Assembly: GCA_001799695.1 (NCBI GenBank)
Contig: MGTY01000122.1
Span: forward strand, 1 to 58,101
DNA: 58,101 nt
Reading direction: 5' to 3'
Origin: Elusimicrobia bacterium GWA2_69_24
GTDB lineage: Bacteria; Elusimicrobiota; Elusimicrobia; UBA1565
Below, piece after piece: positions 40,601 to 48,675 of this stretch. The position numbers were made by a program, and so were the translations under genes. Each line of letters starts with the position of its first letter. The stretch's first letter is position 1. The notes under the pieces were generated by a model. It made no database searches and was not told the DNA's origin. It was given only the letters and a program-made list of their open reading frames with translations.

Positions 40601-42060
40601 TCGGGCACGGGGCCTGGCTGCGCGGCTCATGTGCGGCGCGCTTCCAGGAGTCGGTGTTCCGGGGGAACCGGGACAACGGCGTCTTCGTCTCGGAGCGGGC
40701 CGCGCTGGAGGCCGCGGGCGGCCGTTTCGGCGGCAACCGCTGCGGCCTCGCCGCGGACGGCGAGGCCCGGGTCGTGATCCAGGGGTGCCGCTTCGAGGGC
40801 AACACCGTCCGCAACGCGAGCCTGTCCGGGGGCCGGCATCGCCTGGAGCGCTGCGAATTCGGCGAGGCGCCCGACGGAGTGAGCGTCTCCGGGACCGCCG
40901 TCGCCTCCCTGCTTCATTGCGGCGTGCGGCGGCACGAGCGCGAGGGCTTGTCGGCCTCCGGGGAAGCGGAGGTGTCGGTCAAGGGCGGCTGCTTCGAAGG
41001 CAACGGCACGGGGATCGGGGTCTCGGAAGCGGCGCGCCTGGACCTGGAAGAGGCCCGGCTCACGGGCAACAGCCGCTTCGGCCTCTGGGCCAGGGACGGA
41101 GGTTCCGCCGCGCTGCGGCGCTGCGTGCTCGAGGGCAACGACGGGGCGGGGGCCTACGCGGAAGGCGAGCCGACCGTGGCGTTCATGGAAGGCGAACTGC
41201 GGGAGAACCGCGGGCACGGCGTCTGGGCCGCGGGCGGGGCTTGCATCCGGATGACGGGCACGCGCATCCGCTCCAACGCCGAGAACGGCCTGTTCGGGGA
41301 CGGGAGCGCCCGCTTCCGCCTGGAACGCTGCGATCTGGGGTTCAACCGCTGCGGCGTGGCGGCCAAGGGCTCGGCGCGGGTCCGGGCGGCGCACTGCGCC
41401 TTCGACCGGCAGGCCGTCCTGGGACTCGATTTCGGCGGCGCCAGCCGGTTGACCCTCTCCTCCTGTGAGCTGCAGAACACGCCGCAGGGCCTGGCGCTCC
41501 AAGGCGCGGCTTCCGCCGTCGTGGAGGACAGCCGGCTCGTCCATCTGGGGCGGGGCGCCGTCCTGACCGGCCGGACCCGGGCCGTGTTCCGGCGCGTGCT
41601 GTGGCGGGCCAGCGAGATCGGGCTTTGGTGCCAGGAGGAATCGGCCTGCCGGGTGCGGGGGGGGCTCTTCCGGGGACAATCCTCCGAGGCCCTGCGCGCC
41701 GGGCAGGGGAGCCGGGCGGAGGCCTTCGGCGTTCGCTTCTCCGAGAACTGCATGGCCGTCCTTCTCGAGGACCGCTGCGCGGTGCTCCTGCGCTCCTGCG
41801 TGTTCCGCCGCAACCCCACGGGGGTCAAGTCGGACGGGCCGTGCCGCCTCTCGGTCGAGCGCTGCCGATTCCGGGACTGCGTGCTGGACGGGATCTGGGT
41901 CGGGCGGGAGACCGACGCCTCCGTGATCGGGTGCGAACTGCGCGGCAACCGGATCGGGCTGCACCATCATTACCAGGCCTCGCCCCGGCTTTCAGCGAAC
42001 ACCTTCCTGCAGAACCAGTTCGGCGACGTGCGCCGCTTCCCGGAGGAGGAACTCTCGTGA
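37615..42060 (+). CDS. Fusion of S26 signal-peptidase-like domain to a giant right-handed beta-helix
   Basis: A 1,481-residue protein. Residues about 22-100 resemble S26B (Sec11/SipW-type) signal peptidases: FQVSGDSMDFSLRTGDRL with nucleophile Ser31, GDLLLF, VVAHRVL with His74, and LLTKGDFRLLPD with Asp91/Asp97, so the Ser-His-Asp set looks intact. Hydrophobic helices follow (about 110-150). From about 220 to the end there are some forty to fifty short repeats of beta-helix type (GLWLRE, NGAYV, NGLFAEGDSR, GVSVSG, with turn asparagines), as in NosD/pectate-lyase folds. ATG 37615 has GAGGGAG just upstream; the frame is open further upstream only as a shadow of the preceding gene. The stop overlaps the next GTG. 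A maturation or processing role on a surface polymer or peptide is inference. Confidence 0.8.
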   Translation: MGAPELHLSPSPAAEPVSPGAPRRFQVSGDSMDFSLRTGDRLVVELTKDPGARAAVPGDLLLFLGGKDAPVVAHRVLLPLPWAGALLTKGDFRLLPDPPAARESWIGLARSVARGGREVWLGCPVARLTGLLLAAYAYPCAAAFRAAQALLWALRWAAVRAPRGFLDRDGTGRLLAFLETAHLRFLRPLLRALPDLAFERLARHSELRHADALRAVRESAGDEGTAQTLAGEIRGIRVLSGEVRICGDLVVLPGAELVLRPGTRVVFQREKRFHHCVERSWSGTRHALAGPDRRQIMVYGTLRVLGEAGAPVRFESSAGAASLTFLGDGEHRVAHASFAGQTLQCLDRTRLELSDCAFADGPDYAVLAAGNARAVLRRVSCRGGWGAVAAHEGSFVAMTDCLCAGPRTAVLVKGAARARLVRCALRAAGAPGLREGVRLEGSAAARLSRSVIAGYPVGILLRGAARAVLVRHLSDACGLGLFAEEGARFLLGRSRVLRSGTHGLWVKDESAARVRDSVLARNSHNGAYVTDRGRIAIERSVLSRNRRGVSVDGRGRLLLRECRLSDNREAQLLAGGGRAALESCRCRGSQEGISLGGKARAVLSGGGIRASSKAGLWLREEASLEARDTVFEDCAAGWVLEQSSRAQLRGGAISRHAGWGVCVRDSAAALCTGSGHRESREGAFLASGDGSLTLLDCVVADQPGFGLQAIQRAKVEWSGGVCERNGTGIAALEEASIAVRAAQIRGSRGHGLWLAGQAGAALRDMSFNANGDNGLFAEGDSRVALAGCRFAGHERAGLAASDQAALESENCVCDGNGIGVLLWGNARLRARDGEIRGSRVHGLWLKGSASARLEGTALRGSAHNGAYLAESARLEAAQVSWEGGGCGLACEGESRAALEDCRLSGQVSWGASFSGGEHSLRGCQVAEAPVGVSVLGSARVALADCRLSAHPRTGLSAAGTCRVALEGGSVERSGVGIAAADTATLELRGVEVRGSLGHGAWLRGSCAARFQESVFRGNRDNGVFVSERAALEAAGGRFGGNRCGLAADGEARVVIQGCRFEGNTVRNASLSGGRHRLERCEFGEAPDGVSVSGTAVASLLHCGVRRHEREGLSASGEAEVSVKGGCFEGNGTGIGVSEAARLDLEEARLTGNSRFGLWARDGGSAALRRCVLEGNDGAGAYAEGEPTVAFMEGELRENRGHGVWAAGGACIRMTGTRIRSNAENGLFGDGSARFRLERCDLGFNRCGVAAKGSARVRAAHCAFDRQAVLGLDFGGASRLTLSSCELQNTPQGLALQGAASAVVEDSRLVHLGRGAVLTGRTRAVFRRVLWRASEIGLWCQEESACRVRGGLFRGQSSEALRAGQGSRAEAFGVRFSENCMAVLLEDRCAVLLRSCVFRRNPTGVKSDGPCRLSVERCRFRDCVLDGIWVGRETDASVIGCELRGNRIGLHHHYQASPRLSANTFLQNQFGDVRRFPEEELS

Positions 42061-43706
42061 GCGAAGCCGCCGCCCCCTCCGCGAAAGGTGAACGGCAGCG
42101 CTCCGGGGACGGAGGCCCCTCGGCCTCCGCCGACCTTGCTCTCGTGCAGTGCCCGGGCTGGGGGCGGGAATGCCCGCCCTACTCTTTGGTCTGCCTGGCG
42201 GCCTTTGCGCGGCGCGCCGGCTTCTCCGTGCGCTGCTTCGACTTGAACAACGCGCTCTATCACGCCGCGCCGGCCCTGCGCCGCATGTGGGAAGATAAGG
42301 ACTTCTACACCTTCTGGGAGGACGCGGGTGCCGTGGCCCGTCTGGCCGAGGACAACGCCGCCCTCCTCGATGGCTTCGTGGACGGCATCCTCGCGAGCGG
42401 GGCCCGCGTCGTGGGCTTCAGCGTGCACACCACCTCCTTCCTCATGAGCCTGGAGCTCGCCCGCCGGGTCAAGCGGCGCGACCCCTCCCGCGTCGTGGTC
42501 TTCGGCGGCCCGCAATGCTCCCGCGCCCAGGCCGCCGGGCCGCTGGCCGCCGAGCCGGCGGTGGACGCGGTGTGCGTGGGCGAGGGGGAAGTCGTGCTCG
42601 TCGGGCTGCTGGAGGCCGTGAAGTCCGACGGCAAGGCGGCGCCGGCGCCGGGCCTCATGCTCCGCGCGGAAGGGAGCGTCCGGGACTGCGGCGACGCTCC
42701 GCTGGTCGCGGACCTCGATTCCCTGCCCCTGCCCGATTATTCCGATTTCGCCGAGGACATGCGCGCGCGCCGCTACAACTCTGCCGGGAGGCTGGACATC
42801 ATGGACAGCCGGGGCTGCGTGCGGCGCTGCCATTTCTGCAGCGAGTGGCAGTTCTGGCGCGAGTTCCGTTCCATGACCGGCGCGCGCATGTTCCGCGAGG
42901 TCTCCGAGCAGGTCCGGCTCTACCCCCAGGTCGAGCGGTTCTATTTCATAGGCTCGCTGCTCAACGGCGCCCCGAAGGAACTCGAGCGCTTCTGCGACCG
43001 GGTGACCGAGTCGGGGCTCCGCATCCGCTGGGAGGGGCAGGCCATCGTGGCGCCGTCCTTGGACGAGCGCCTCCTGGGCAAGATGGCGGCCGCGGGCTGC
43101 GGCTGGCTGGGCTTCGGCATCGAATCGGGCTCCGAGCGCCTGCGCCGCGCCATGAACAAGCCTTTCTCCGACGACGACGCCTTCCGCGCCCTGCGCGCGG
43201 CCGCGCGCCTCGGCATCCGCACCCAGGTGAACGTCATGTTCGGCCTGCCCGGCGAGACCCGGGAGGATTTCGCGGCCACCTTGCGCTTCCTCGTGCGCTG
43301 CCGGCCGCACATCGACAGCGTGCTGGCCAGCCAGTCCTTCACGGTGCTCGACAAGCACACCGCGCTCTACGAACAGCCGGAGCGTTTCGGGATAGCGGGC
43401 CGGGAGCATCACCTCTTCTGGAGCGCGGACGGCGGGGCCAATGATTACGCGGAGCGCTTCCGCCGCTACGAGGAGTTCTGCGCTCTCGCCTTGGAACTCG
43501 GCCTGCCCGAGACCTCGGGAGTGCTCCGGGTCAAGCCCGACAAGTGGTTCCTGCTCGGGGAATATCACCGCCACCGCAGGGAGTTCAGCCGCGCGGCCCG
43601 CTGCTACGGCCGCTCCATGCGGCGGGAGCCGGTCCGCGACGCGGCCCGGCAGGGCTTTGCGGCCTGCCGCGCGGCATTGCGGCCGCAGGAGGGGGCGGCG
43701 GCATGA
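42057..43706 (+). CDS. Cobalamin-binding-domain radical SAM protein (array member 1)
   Basis: A 549-residue protein with a B12-binding-like Rossmann domain (residues about 25-200: LALVQCPGWGRECPPYS, CFDLNNALYH, VVGFSVHTTSFL, VVVFGGPQCS, AVCVGEGE) followed by radical SAM (SRGCVRRCHFCSEWQF, then GFGIESGSERLRRAMNKPFS and MFGLPGETREDF). The DxHxxG cobalamin-ligand motif is absent, as in other base-off-free members. The tail (about 490-549) is helical and TPR-like. Relatives methylate unactivated carbons or rearrange substrates. The GTG overlaps the beta-helix gene's stop. Confidence 0.88.
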   Translation: MSEAAAPSAKGERQRSGDGGPSASADLALVQCPGWGRECPPYSLVCLAAFARRAGFSVRCFDLNNALYHAAPALRRMWEDKDFYTFWEDAGAVARLAEDNAALLDGFVDGILASGARVVGFSVHTTSFLMSLELARRVKRRDPSRVVVFGGPQCSRAQAAGPLAAEPAVDAVCVGEGEVVLVGLLEAVKSDGKAAPAPGLMLRAEGSVRDCGDAPLVADLDSLPLPDYSDFAEDMRARRYNSAGRLDIMDSRGCVRRCHFCSEWQFWREFRSMTGARMFREVSEQVRLYPQVERFYFIGSLLNGAPKELERFCDRVTESGLRIRWEGQAIVAPSLDERLLGKMAAAGCGWLGFGIESGSERLRRAMNKPFSDDDAFRALRAAARLGIRTQVNVMFGLPGETREDFAATLRFLVRCRPHIDSVLASQSFTVLDKHTALYEQPERFGIAGREHHLFWSADGGANDYAERFRRYEEFCALALELGLPETSGVLRVKPDKWFLLGEYHRHRREFSRAARCYGRSMRREPVRDAARQGFAACRAALRPQEGAAA

Positions 43707-44866
43707 ACGAACCCGGCACGACCCAGGAGACGGTCGCCTTGAAGCGCCTGCCGCGAGAGGAGAGCATGAAGGTGAACGCCTCCGAGCTGGAGGCGCGCAA
43801 AGTCGTGCTCAGCGCGCCCCCGCGGCTGGTCACGCTCGGCACGCACAACGCGTGCAACGCGCGCTGCGTGTTCTGCCCGCCGAGCAGCTTCCCCCGCTTC
43901 GACCTCGAGGCCTACAAGACCTTCTTCGAAGGCCGGATGGGGCATTTCATCCGGCAGGCCGAGAAGGTGACCTTCACCGGCTTCGGCGAGGTACTGCTCC
44001 ACCCCGACGCGGAGAAGCTCCTCGACTACCTCAACGAGACCATCCCCGAGACCTGGAAGATCTTCACCACCAACGGTACCCCGCTCAGCCCGGCCGTGAT
44101 CGAGCGGCTGCTGCGCTCGAAATTCGTGATGCAGGTCTCGCTGCACGCCTCGCGGGCGGAGCTCCATGAGGAACTCACCGGGCTCAAGGGCGCTTTCGGC
44201 GCCGTCGTGGACGCGGTGCGGACCATCTGTCGTCTGCGCAGGGAGCGCGACCTCGGCGAGCGCCTGCACCTGGTCCTGGTGGACGTCGTGACTACCCGCA
44301 ACGCGGGCGAGCTGGCCGATTTCGTGCGCCTGGCCTGGGACTTGCAGGCACCCGAGGTGCAGTGCAACTACGTGACGGTCTACGAGCCGGCCCAGATCGG
44401 GCTCTCCTGCTTCTTCGCGCCTGAGAAGACCAACGCCGCCATCGAGGCCGCGGAGCGCGCGCTCCAGGACATCAAGTCCCAAGCCGCCCCCGAGGAGTTC
44501 GAGCATTTCCAGGTCCGCCTGCCGCCCAAGTTCGGCCAGCCCCGCGTGGACCGGGACCCGAAAGCGGTCTGCGCCGACCCGTGGGAGCACATCTACGTGG
44601 AATGCCAGGGCCCGGCGCTCCCCTGCTGCATGTGGGGCGAGCACATCGGCAACCTGCAGAAGGGCGACGACATCGACGCCGTGTTCAACGGCCCGGTGTA
44701 CCGCGCCATCCGGGAGGGCATGGCCTCGGGGAAACCCCAGCCCTGGTGCGCGCTCTGCGCGAACTACCGCGGCTACAACGTAAACAGTCTCCTGTGCCAC
44801 CTGACCAACCGCCCGGAGACGCAGAAGCGGCTCATCGACGAGATCCGGGCCCGGGGGCTCGCCTGA
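43703..44866 (+). CDS. Radical SAM/SPASM protein (array member 2)
   Basis: A 387-residue enzyme. LGTHNACNARCVFCPPS holds the CX3CX2C motif, VTFTGFGEVLLHPD is a variant GGE site, QVSLHASRAELHEELTG resembles other family members, and the C-terminal VECQGPALPCCMWGE plus PWCALCANYRG provides SPASM cysteines. It is paralogous to the gene at 48672, sharing the LPPKF segment, YEPAQIGLSCFF/YEAQQKFLSLFF positions and the GNPxYR-type end. The ATG overlaps the stop of member 1. Confidence 0.87.
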   Translation: MNEPGTTQETVALKRLPREESMKVNASELEARKVVLSAPPRLVTLGTHNACNARCVFCPPSSFPRFDLEAYKTFFEGRMGHFIRQAEKVTFTGFGEVLLHPDAEKLLDYLNETIPETWKIFTTNGTPLSPAVIERLLRSKFVMQVSLHASRAELHEELTGLKGAFGAVVDAVRTICRLRRERDLGERLHLVLVDVVTTRNAGELADFVRLAWDLQAPEVQCNYVTVYEPAQIGLSCFFAPEKTNAAIEAAERALQDIKSQAAPEEFEHFQVRLPPKFGQPRVDRDPKAVCADPWEHIYVECQGPALPCCMWGEHIGNLQKGDDIDAVFNGPVYRAIREGMASGKPQPWCALCANYRGYNVNSLLCHLTNRPETQKRLIDEIRARGLA

Positions 44867-46035
44867 TGATGCGGACCCTCTTCCCGGGCACGGACCCGCG
44901 CCTGGTGCGCCGCCTGCGCCGGGACCGCCAGTGGAAGAAGCTCGCCAACTACGTGCTGGTGGGCTGGGAGATGTCCCGCGGGGCGACCCGGCTGCGCGGC
45001 AAGCCCTATTGGCTGACCGTGGACCCGGCCAGCTTCTGTCAGCTCCGCTGTCCCTTCTGCCCCACGGGGGCGGGGCGCAACGTCCGCCCCCAGGCCATGC
45101 TCCGGTTGGACCATTTCCAGAGGCTCATGGGATCGCTGGGGGCGACCCTTATCCACATGGACTTCATGAATTGGGGGGAGCCGCTGCTCAACCCCGACCT
45201 CTACGCCATGATCGCCGAGGCCAAGCGTCACCATGTGGACACCATGCTCTCCACGAACCTGCATGCCTTCGACGAGGCCGCGGCCGAGAAGCTGGTGCGC
45301 TCGGGGCTCGATCGGGTCATCATCTCCATAGACGGCCTCACGCAGGAGACCTACTCCAAGTACCGCGTGGGCGGGGACTACGCGAAGGTGACGGCTAACC
45401 TGAAGCTCCTCGCGGCCAAGCGCAAGGAACTCGCGAGCGCGACCCCACGCATCGAATGGCAGTTCCTCGTCTTCAAGCATAACGAGCATGAGATCGAGCA
45501 GGTCAAAGAGACGGCCCTGGCTCTGGGAGCCGACAATGCCGGCATCACGGCGGCCTATCTCCCGTTTCGGCCCGGCATCCGCGACGAGTGGCTGCCCCGG
45601 CGCCGCGAGTACGCCCTGTACGATTACGACTCTTTCCCGGACAGCCCGCCCTGGCATTGGGACGCGTCCCAGCCCAAAGCCGAGGGCGAGAAGCCTCCCG
45701 AGGTGGCCGTGAAGGTGTATCAGGCGGATACTCGTGAGGAGCGGACTCCCTGCAACTGGCCCTGGGCCGGGCTCGCGGTGAACCCGGACGGCTCAGTGTC
45801 CCCCTGTTGTTCCGTGGAGGAGAAGGAATACGATTTCGGCGTGTTCGACGGGGAGGGTGAGTTCGACGCGCTGTGGAACAACGCGGCCTATCAAAAAGCC
45901 CGCGAGCACATCGCGCGCTTCGTCCGGCGCGAGGCCGAGTCCATCCCCAACTCCAAGCACGCCTGCGAGCGCTGCTTCTCCATCGGTCGCTCCCGCTTCC
46001 AGATCCCGCACACCCTCTTGGAGGACCATGGCTGA
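44866..46035 (+). CDS. Radical SAM/SPASM protein (array member 3)
   Basis: A 389-residue enzyme. WLTVDPASFCQLRCPFCPTG carries the cluster cysteines; MDFMNWGEPLLNPDL is the altered GGEP site; SLDGLTQ-like ISIDGLTQETYSKYR is present; the C-terminus has NPDGSVSPCCSVEEKEYDFG and HACERCFSIG, a full SPASM set. It is the most canonical SPASM enzyme of the array and has no close copy in the second cassette. ATG 44866 directly follows the preceding TGA (another ATG is at 44869). Its 3' end overlaps the next gene by 8 nt. Confidence 0.87.
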   Translation: MMRTLFPGTDPRLVRRLRRDRQWKKLANYVLVGWEMSRGATRLRGKPYWLTVDPASFCQLRCPFCPTGAGRNVRPQAMLRLDHFQRLMGSLGATLIHMDFMNWGEPLLNPDLYAMIAEAKRHHVDTMLSTNLHAFDEAAAEKLVRSGLDRVIISIDGLTQETYSKYRVGGDYAKVTANLKLLAAKRKELASATPRIEWQFLVFKHNEHEIEQVKETALALGADNAGITAAYLPFRPGIRDEWLPRRREYALYDYDSFPDSPPWHWDASQPKAEGEKPPEVAVKVYQADTREERTPCNWPWAGLAVNPDGSVSPCCSVEEKEYDFGVFDGEGEFDALWNNAAYQKAREHIARFVRREAESIPNSKHACERCFSIGRSRFQIPHTLLEDHG

Positions 46036-46951
46036 GCCACAGGTCCGGAGCATGGAGTCGCGCCTGCCCCGGCGGCGGGCGGTGTTCGCGTGGGACATGC
46101 ACTACCGGTGCAACTTCCACTGCGCCTACTGCTTCTACACGACGACGGGCTGGGACGAGCTGGCCAAGAAGAACCGCTACGAGCCGCCCGAGAAGTGGGA
46201 AGAGGTATGGTCCCGCATCGCGGCCGAGTACGGACGCTGCCAATTGCGCGTGACCGCGGGGGAGCCGTTCACCTACCCGCGCTTCGCCGAGGTGGTGGCC
46301 CGGGTCTCCAAGCTCCATGACCTGCAGATCACCTCGAACCTCTCCATGACCGAGGAACTTGAGCGCTTCGCCCAGGCTGCGGACCCCAAGGCCGTGGAAC
46401 TCGATTGCACCTTTCATCCTACGGGCATGGCTTTCGACCGGTTCCTGGCCAACGTCAACCTCCTGCGCGGGGCGGGCTTCGTGGCCAACGTCTGCTATCT
46501 GGCCTACCCGGCCCAGCTCGAAGGCATGGCCGGGTTCAAGCGCCGCTTCGCCGAGCACGGCGTGCGCATGAATCTCGCGGTCTATTGGGGCCTGTACGAG
46601 GGCCAGCAGTACCCCTTCGCCTACACCCCCGGGCAGAAGAAGTTCCTGGCCGACGTCGTGGGCAGCGCGGAGAGCCCCGAGCTCGTGAACCTCGAGCCCA
46701 TCCCCATCAACGGCAAGGTCTGCGGCTCGGGAACTCGCTACGCCGTGGTGCAGGCGGACGGCCGGGTCTACCGCTGCGGACAGCTCTGCGAGCCGGCGCA
46801 TTGCCTGGGCAGCATCTTCGACGAGGACTTCGCCCTGCACGCACAGGCCCAGCCCTGCGTGGTGGACTATTGCCGCTGCAAGGAATACCAGTCCGCGTGG
46901 GAAGAGCCGGACCGCGATCTGATGGATCGCAAAGGGCAGGTGGCGCCGTGA
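46028..46951 (+). CDS. Short radical SAM protein (array member 4)
   Basis: A 307-residue enzyme of a compact type. WDMHYRCNFHCAYCFYT contains the cluster motif; RVTAGEPFTYPRF is the GGEP variant; a conserved block TFHPTGMAFDRF, then CYLAYPAQLEGM, WGLYEGQQYPFAYT and a C-terminal VQADGRVYRCGQLCEPAHC, YCRCKEYQ follows. Three other genes here (49793, the first half of 50985, 53896) share the whole pattern, so they are paralogues. The extra C-terminal cysteines suggest at least one auxiliary cluster. Confidence 0.86.
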   Translation: MAEPQVRSMESRLPRRRAVFAWDMHYRCNFHCAYCFYTTTGWDELAKKNRYEPPEKWEEVWSRIAAEYGRCQLRVTAGEPFTYPRFAEVVARVSKLHDLQITSNLSMTEELERFAQAADPKAVELDCTFHPTGMAFDRFLANVNLLRGAGFVANVCYLAYPAQLEGMAGFKRRFAEHGVRMNLAVYWGLYEGQQYPFAYTPGQKKFLADVVGSAESPELVNLEPIPINGKVCGSGTRYAVVQADGRVYRCGQLCEPAHCLGSIFDEDFALHAQAQPCVVDYCRCKEYQSAWEEPDRDLMDRKGQVAP

Positions 46952-48675
46952 AAGTCGCCCTCATCCAATGCCCGGTATGGTGGACCATGGACCCGCCGCT
47001 GGGCCTCGCCCAGGCGGCCGGGTGCCTGTCCCATCACGGGCACGAAGTCTCGGTGTTCGACCTCAACATCGAGCTGGCGCGGAGCCAGCCCAAGGGCTAC
47101 GAGAGCCTGTGGAACTGGGAGCAGTTCCAGTTCTGGAACCAGCCCGACACGGTGCGCGCCTTCTTCCGCGACAACTCCAAGCCCATCGAGTCCCAGCTCG
47201 AGCGCGTCCTGCGCACGGACGCCGGGCTCATCGGCTTCTCGGTCTATTCCGGCAGCCAGCTGGCGAGCCTGGAATTCGCCCGGCTCGTCAAGAAGGCGGA
47301 CCCGTCGCGCAAGATCGTGTTCGGCGGGCAGTACCTCTTCATCCCCAAGAACGCCGACGGGATCATCCGCGACCCGGCCGTGGACGGGGTGCTTTGCGGG
47401 CCGGCGGAAGAGACCCTGCCGGAGCTGGCGGCGCTGCTCGAAGCCACTGGGGGGATCCCGGTGTTGCCGGGGATGAAGGCGAAGGAGGGCGGACGCGTGG
47501 TGGACGGAGGGCCGTCCCAGCCCCTGCGCGACCTGGACCAGGTCCCGTTCGCGGATTTTTGCGGCCTGCCCCTCGAGCTCTACGACGTACAGGACCGGCT
47601 CCCCATCCAGGCCAGCCGCGGCTGCGTGTGGAACTGCCGCTTCTGCTCCTGCCCGCCCTTCTGGAAGGGCTACGCTTCCATGAGCGGCGACCGCATCTGG
47701 GCCGAGATCGAGCATCAGCGCAAGCTCTTCCCCGGGAAGAAGCATTTCGAGTTCTTCGACCTCACGGCCAACGGGGACGTAAGAGCCCTCTCGCGCCTGG
47801 CGGACTTGGCCATCGAGGACCTGCGCGTGCACGGCCCGCAGAACTACTTCGGCTGGAAGATCAACGCCATCCTGCGCCCCGAGATGACGCCCGACCTGCT
47901 CGACCGTCTCATGAAGGCGGGCTGCCACGACATCATCTACGGCGTGGAGAGCGGCTCCCCCAGGGTCCGCAAGCTCATGAACAAGCCTTTCACCGACGAA
48001 GTCGCGGACCGGGTGCTGGCGGACACCCAGGCCGCGGGCATCCTCACGGTCGGCAATTTCATGTTCGGCTTCCCCGGCGAGACCGAGGCGGACTTCCAGC
48101 AGACCCTGGAGTTCCTGCGCCGCAACCAGGGCTCCTTCGACCGGGTCTACGGGAGCGCGACCTTCACCAGCCTCGAGGAGGGCAGCTATCTCGCCGCCCA
48201 CCGCAAAGAGTTCGGCGTGCGCGAGGACGGGGAAGTGTTCCATAATCTCTACTGGGAATCCGTGGACGGGACGAACGACTATCCCGTGCGCCTGGACCGC
48301 TATCAGCGCTTCCTGAAGCTGGCCGTCGAACTGGGGCTGGACCCCTACAAGGGCATCGGCGGGAGCCTGGAAGGCGACCGCTTCGCCAACCTGGCGCAGT
48401 TCTACCGCTACCAGGGCGACCACGTGGCCGCGGTGCGCAATCTCTTGGAGTACCTGAAGCTGGACCCGGAGAGCCGGCCCATGCGCGAGGAGCTGGGCCG
48501 CTACGCGAGCGATATCCAACGCATCGCCGGGGCTCACCAGGGCGGGACGAACGGCCCGGTGGATGGCCTGCGCGACCGGGCGACGCTCCGGCGGACGGCG
48601 GACGGCGCCTTCGTGAAGTGGGACCGCTCGGCGGAGCTCCGGGTGGAGGAATTCCTCGCTATGATGAGGGGATGA
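46948..48675 (+). CDS. Cobalamin-binding-domain radical SAM protein (array member 5)
   Basis: A 575-residue paralogue of members 1 and 11. The B12-like domain starts VALIQCPVWWTMDPPLGLAQ with FDLNIELARSQ where DxHxxG would be; the radical SAM part has SRGCVWNCRFCSCPPFW, YGVESGSPRVRKLMNKPF and MFGFPGETEADFQQT. A tail of about 120 residues includes a TPR-like YRYQGDHVAAVRNLLEYLKLD. The GTG overlaps the preceding TGA. It starts the second B12/SPASM/short-radical-SAM cassette. Confidence 0.88.
   Translation: MKVALIQCPVWWTMDPPLGLAQAAGCLSHHGHEVSVFDLNIELARSQPKGYESLWNWEQFQFWNQPDTVRAFFRDNSKPIESQLERVLRTDAGLIGFSVYSGSQLASLEFARLVKKADPSRKIVFGGQYLFIPKNADGIIRDPAVDGVLCGPAEETLPELAALLEATGGIPVLPGMKAKEGGRVVDGGPSQPLRDLDQVPFADFCGLPLELYDVQDRLPIQASRGCVWNCRFCSCPPFWKGYASMSGDRIWAEIEHQRKLFPGKKHFEFFDLTANGDVRALSRLADLAIEDLRVHGPQNYFGWKINAILRPEMTPDLLDRLMKAGCHDIIYGVESGSPRVRKLMNKPFTDEVADRVLADTQAAGILTVGNFMFGFPGETEADFQQTLEFLRRNQGSFDRVYGSATFTSLEEGSYLAAHRKEFGVREDGEVFHNLYWESVDGTNDYPVRLDRYQRFLKLAVELGLDPYKGIGGSLEGDRFANLAQFYRYQGDHVAAVRNLLEYLKLDPESRPMREELGRYASDIQRIAGAHQGGTNGPVDGLRDRATLRRTADGAFVKWDRSAELRVEEFLAMMRG

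Noticed and set aside
36607..42060. Extending the beta-helix gene to a start near 36607
   Set aside because: The upstream part is the out-of-frame shadow of the radical SAM gene at 36530. ATG 37615 has a Shine-Dalgarno and begins just before the S26-like domain.
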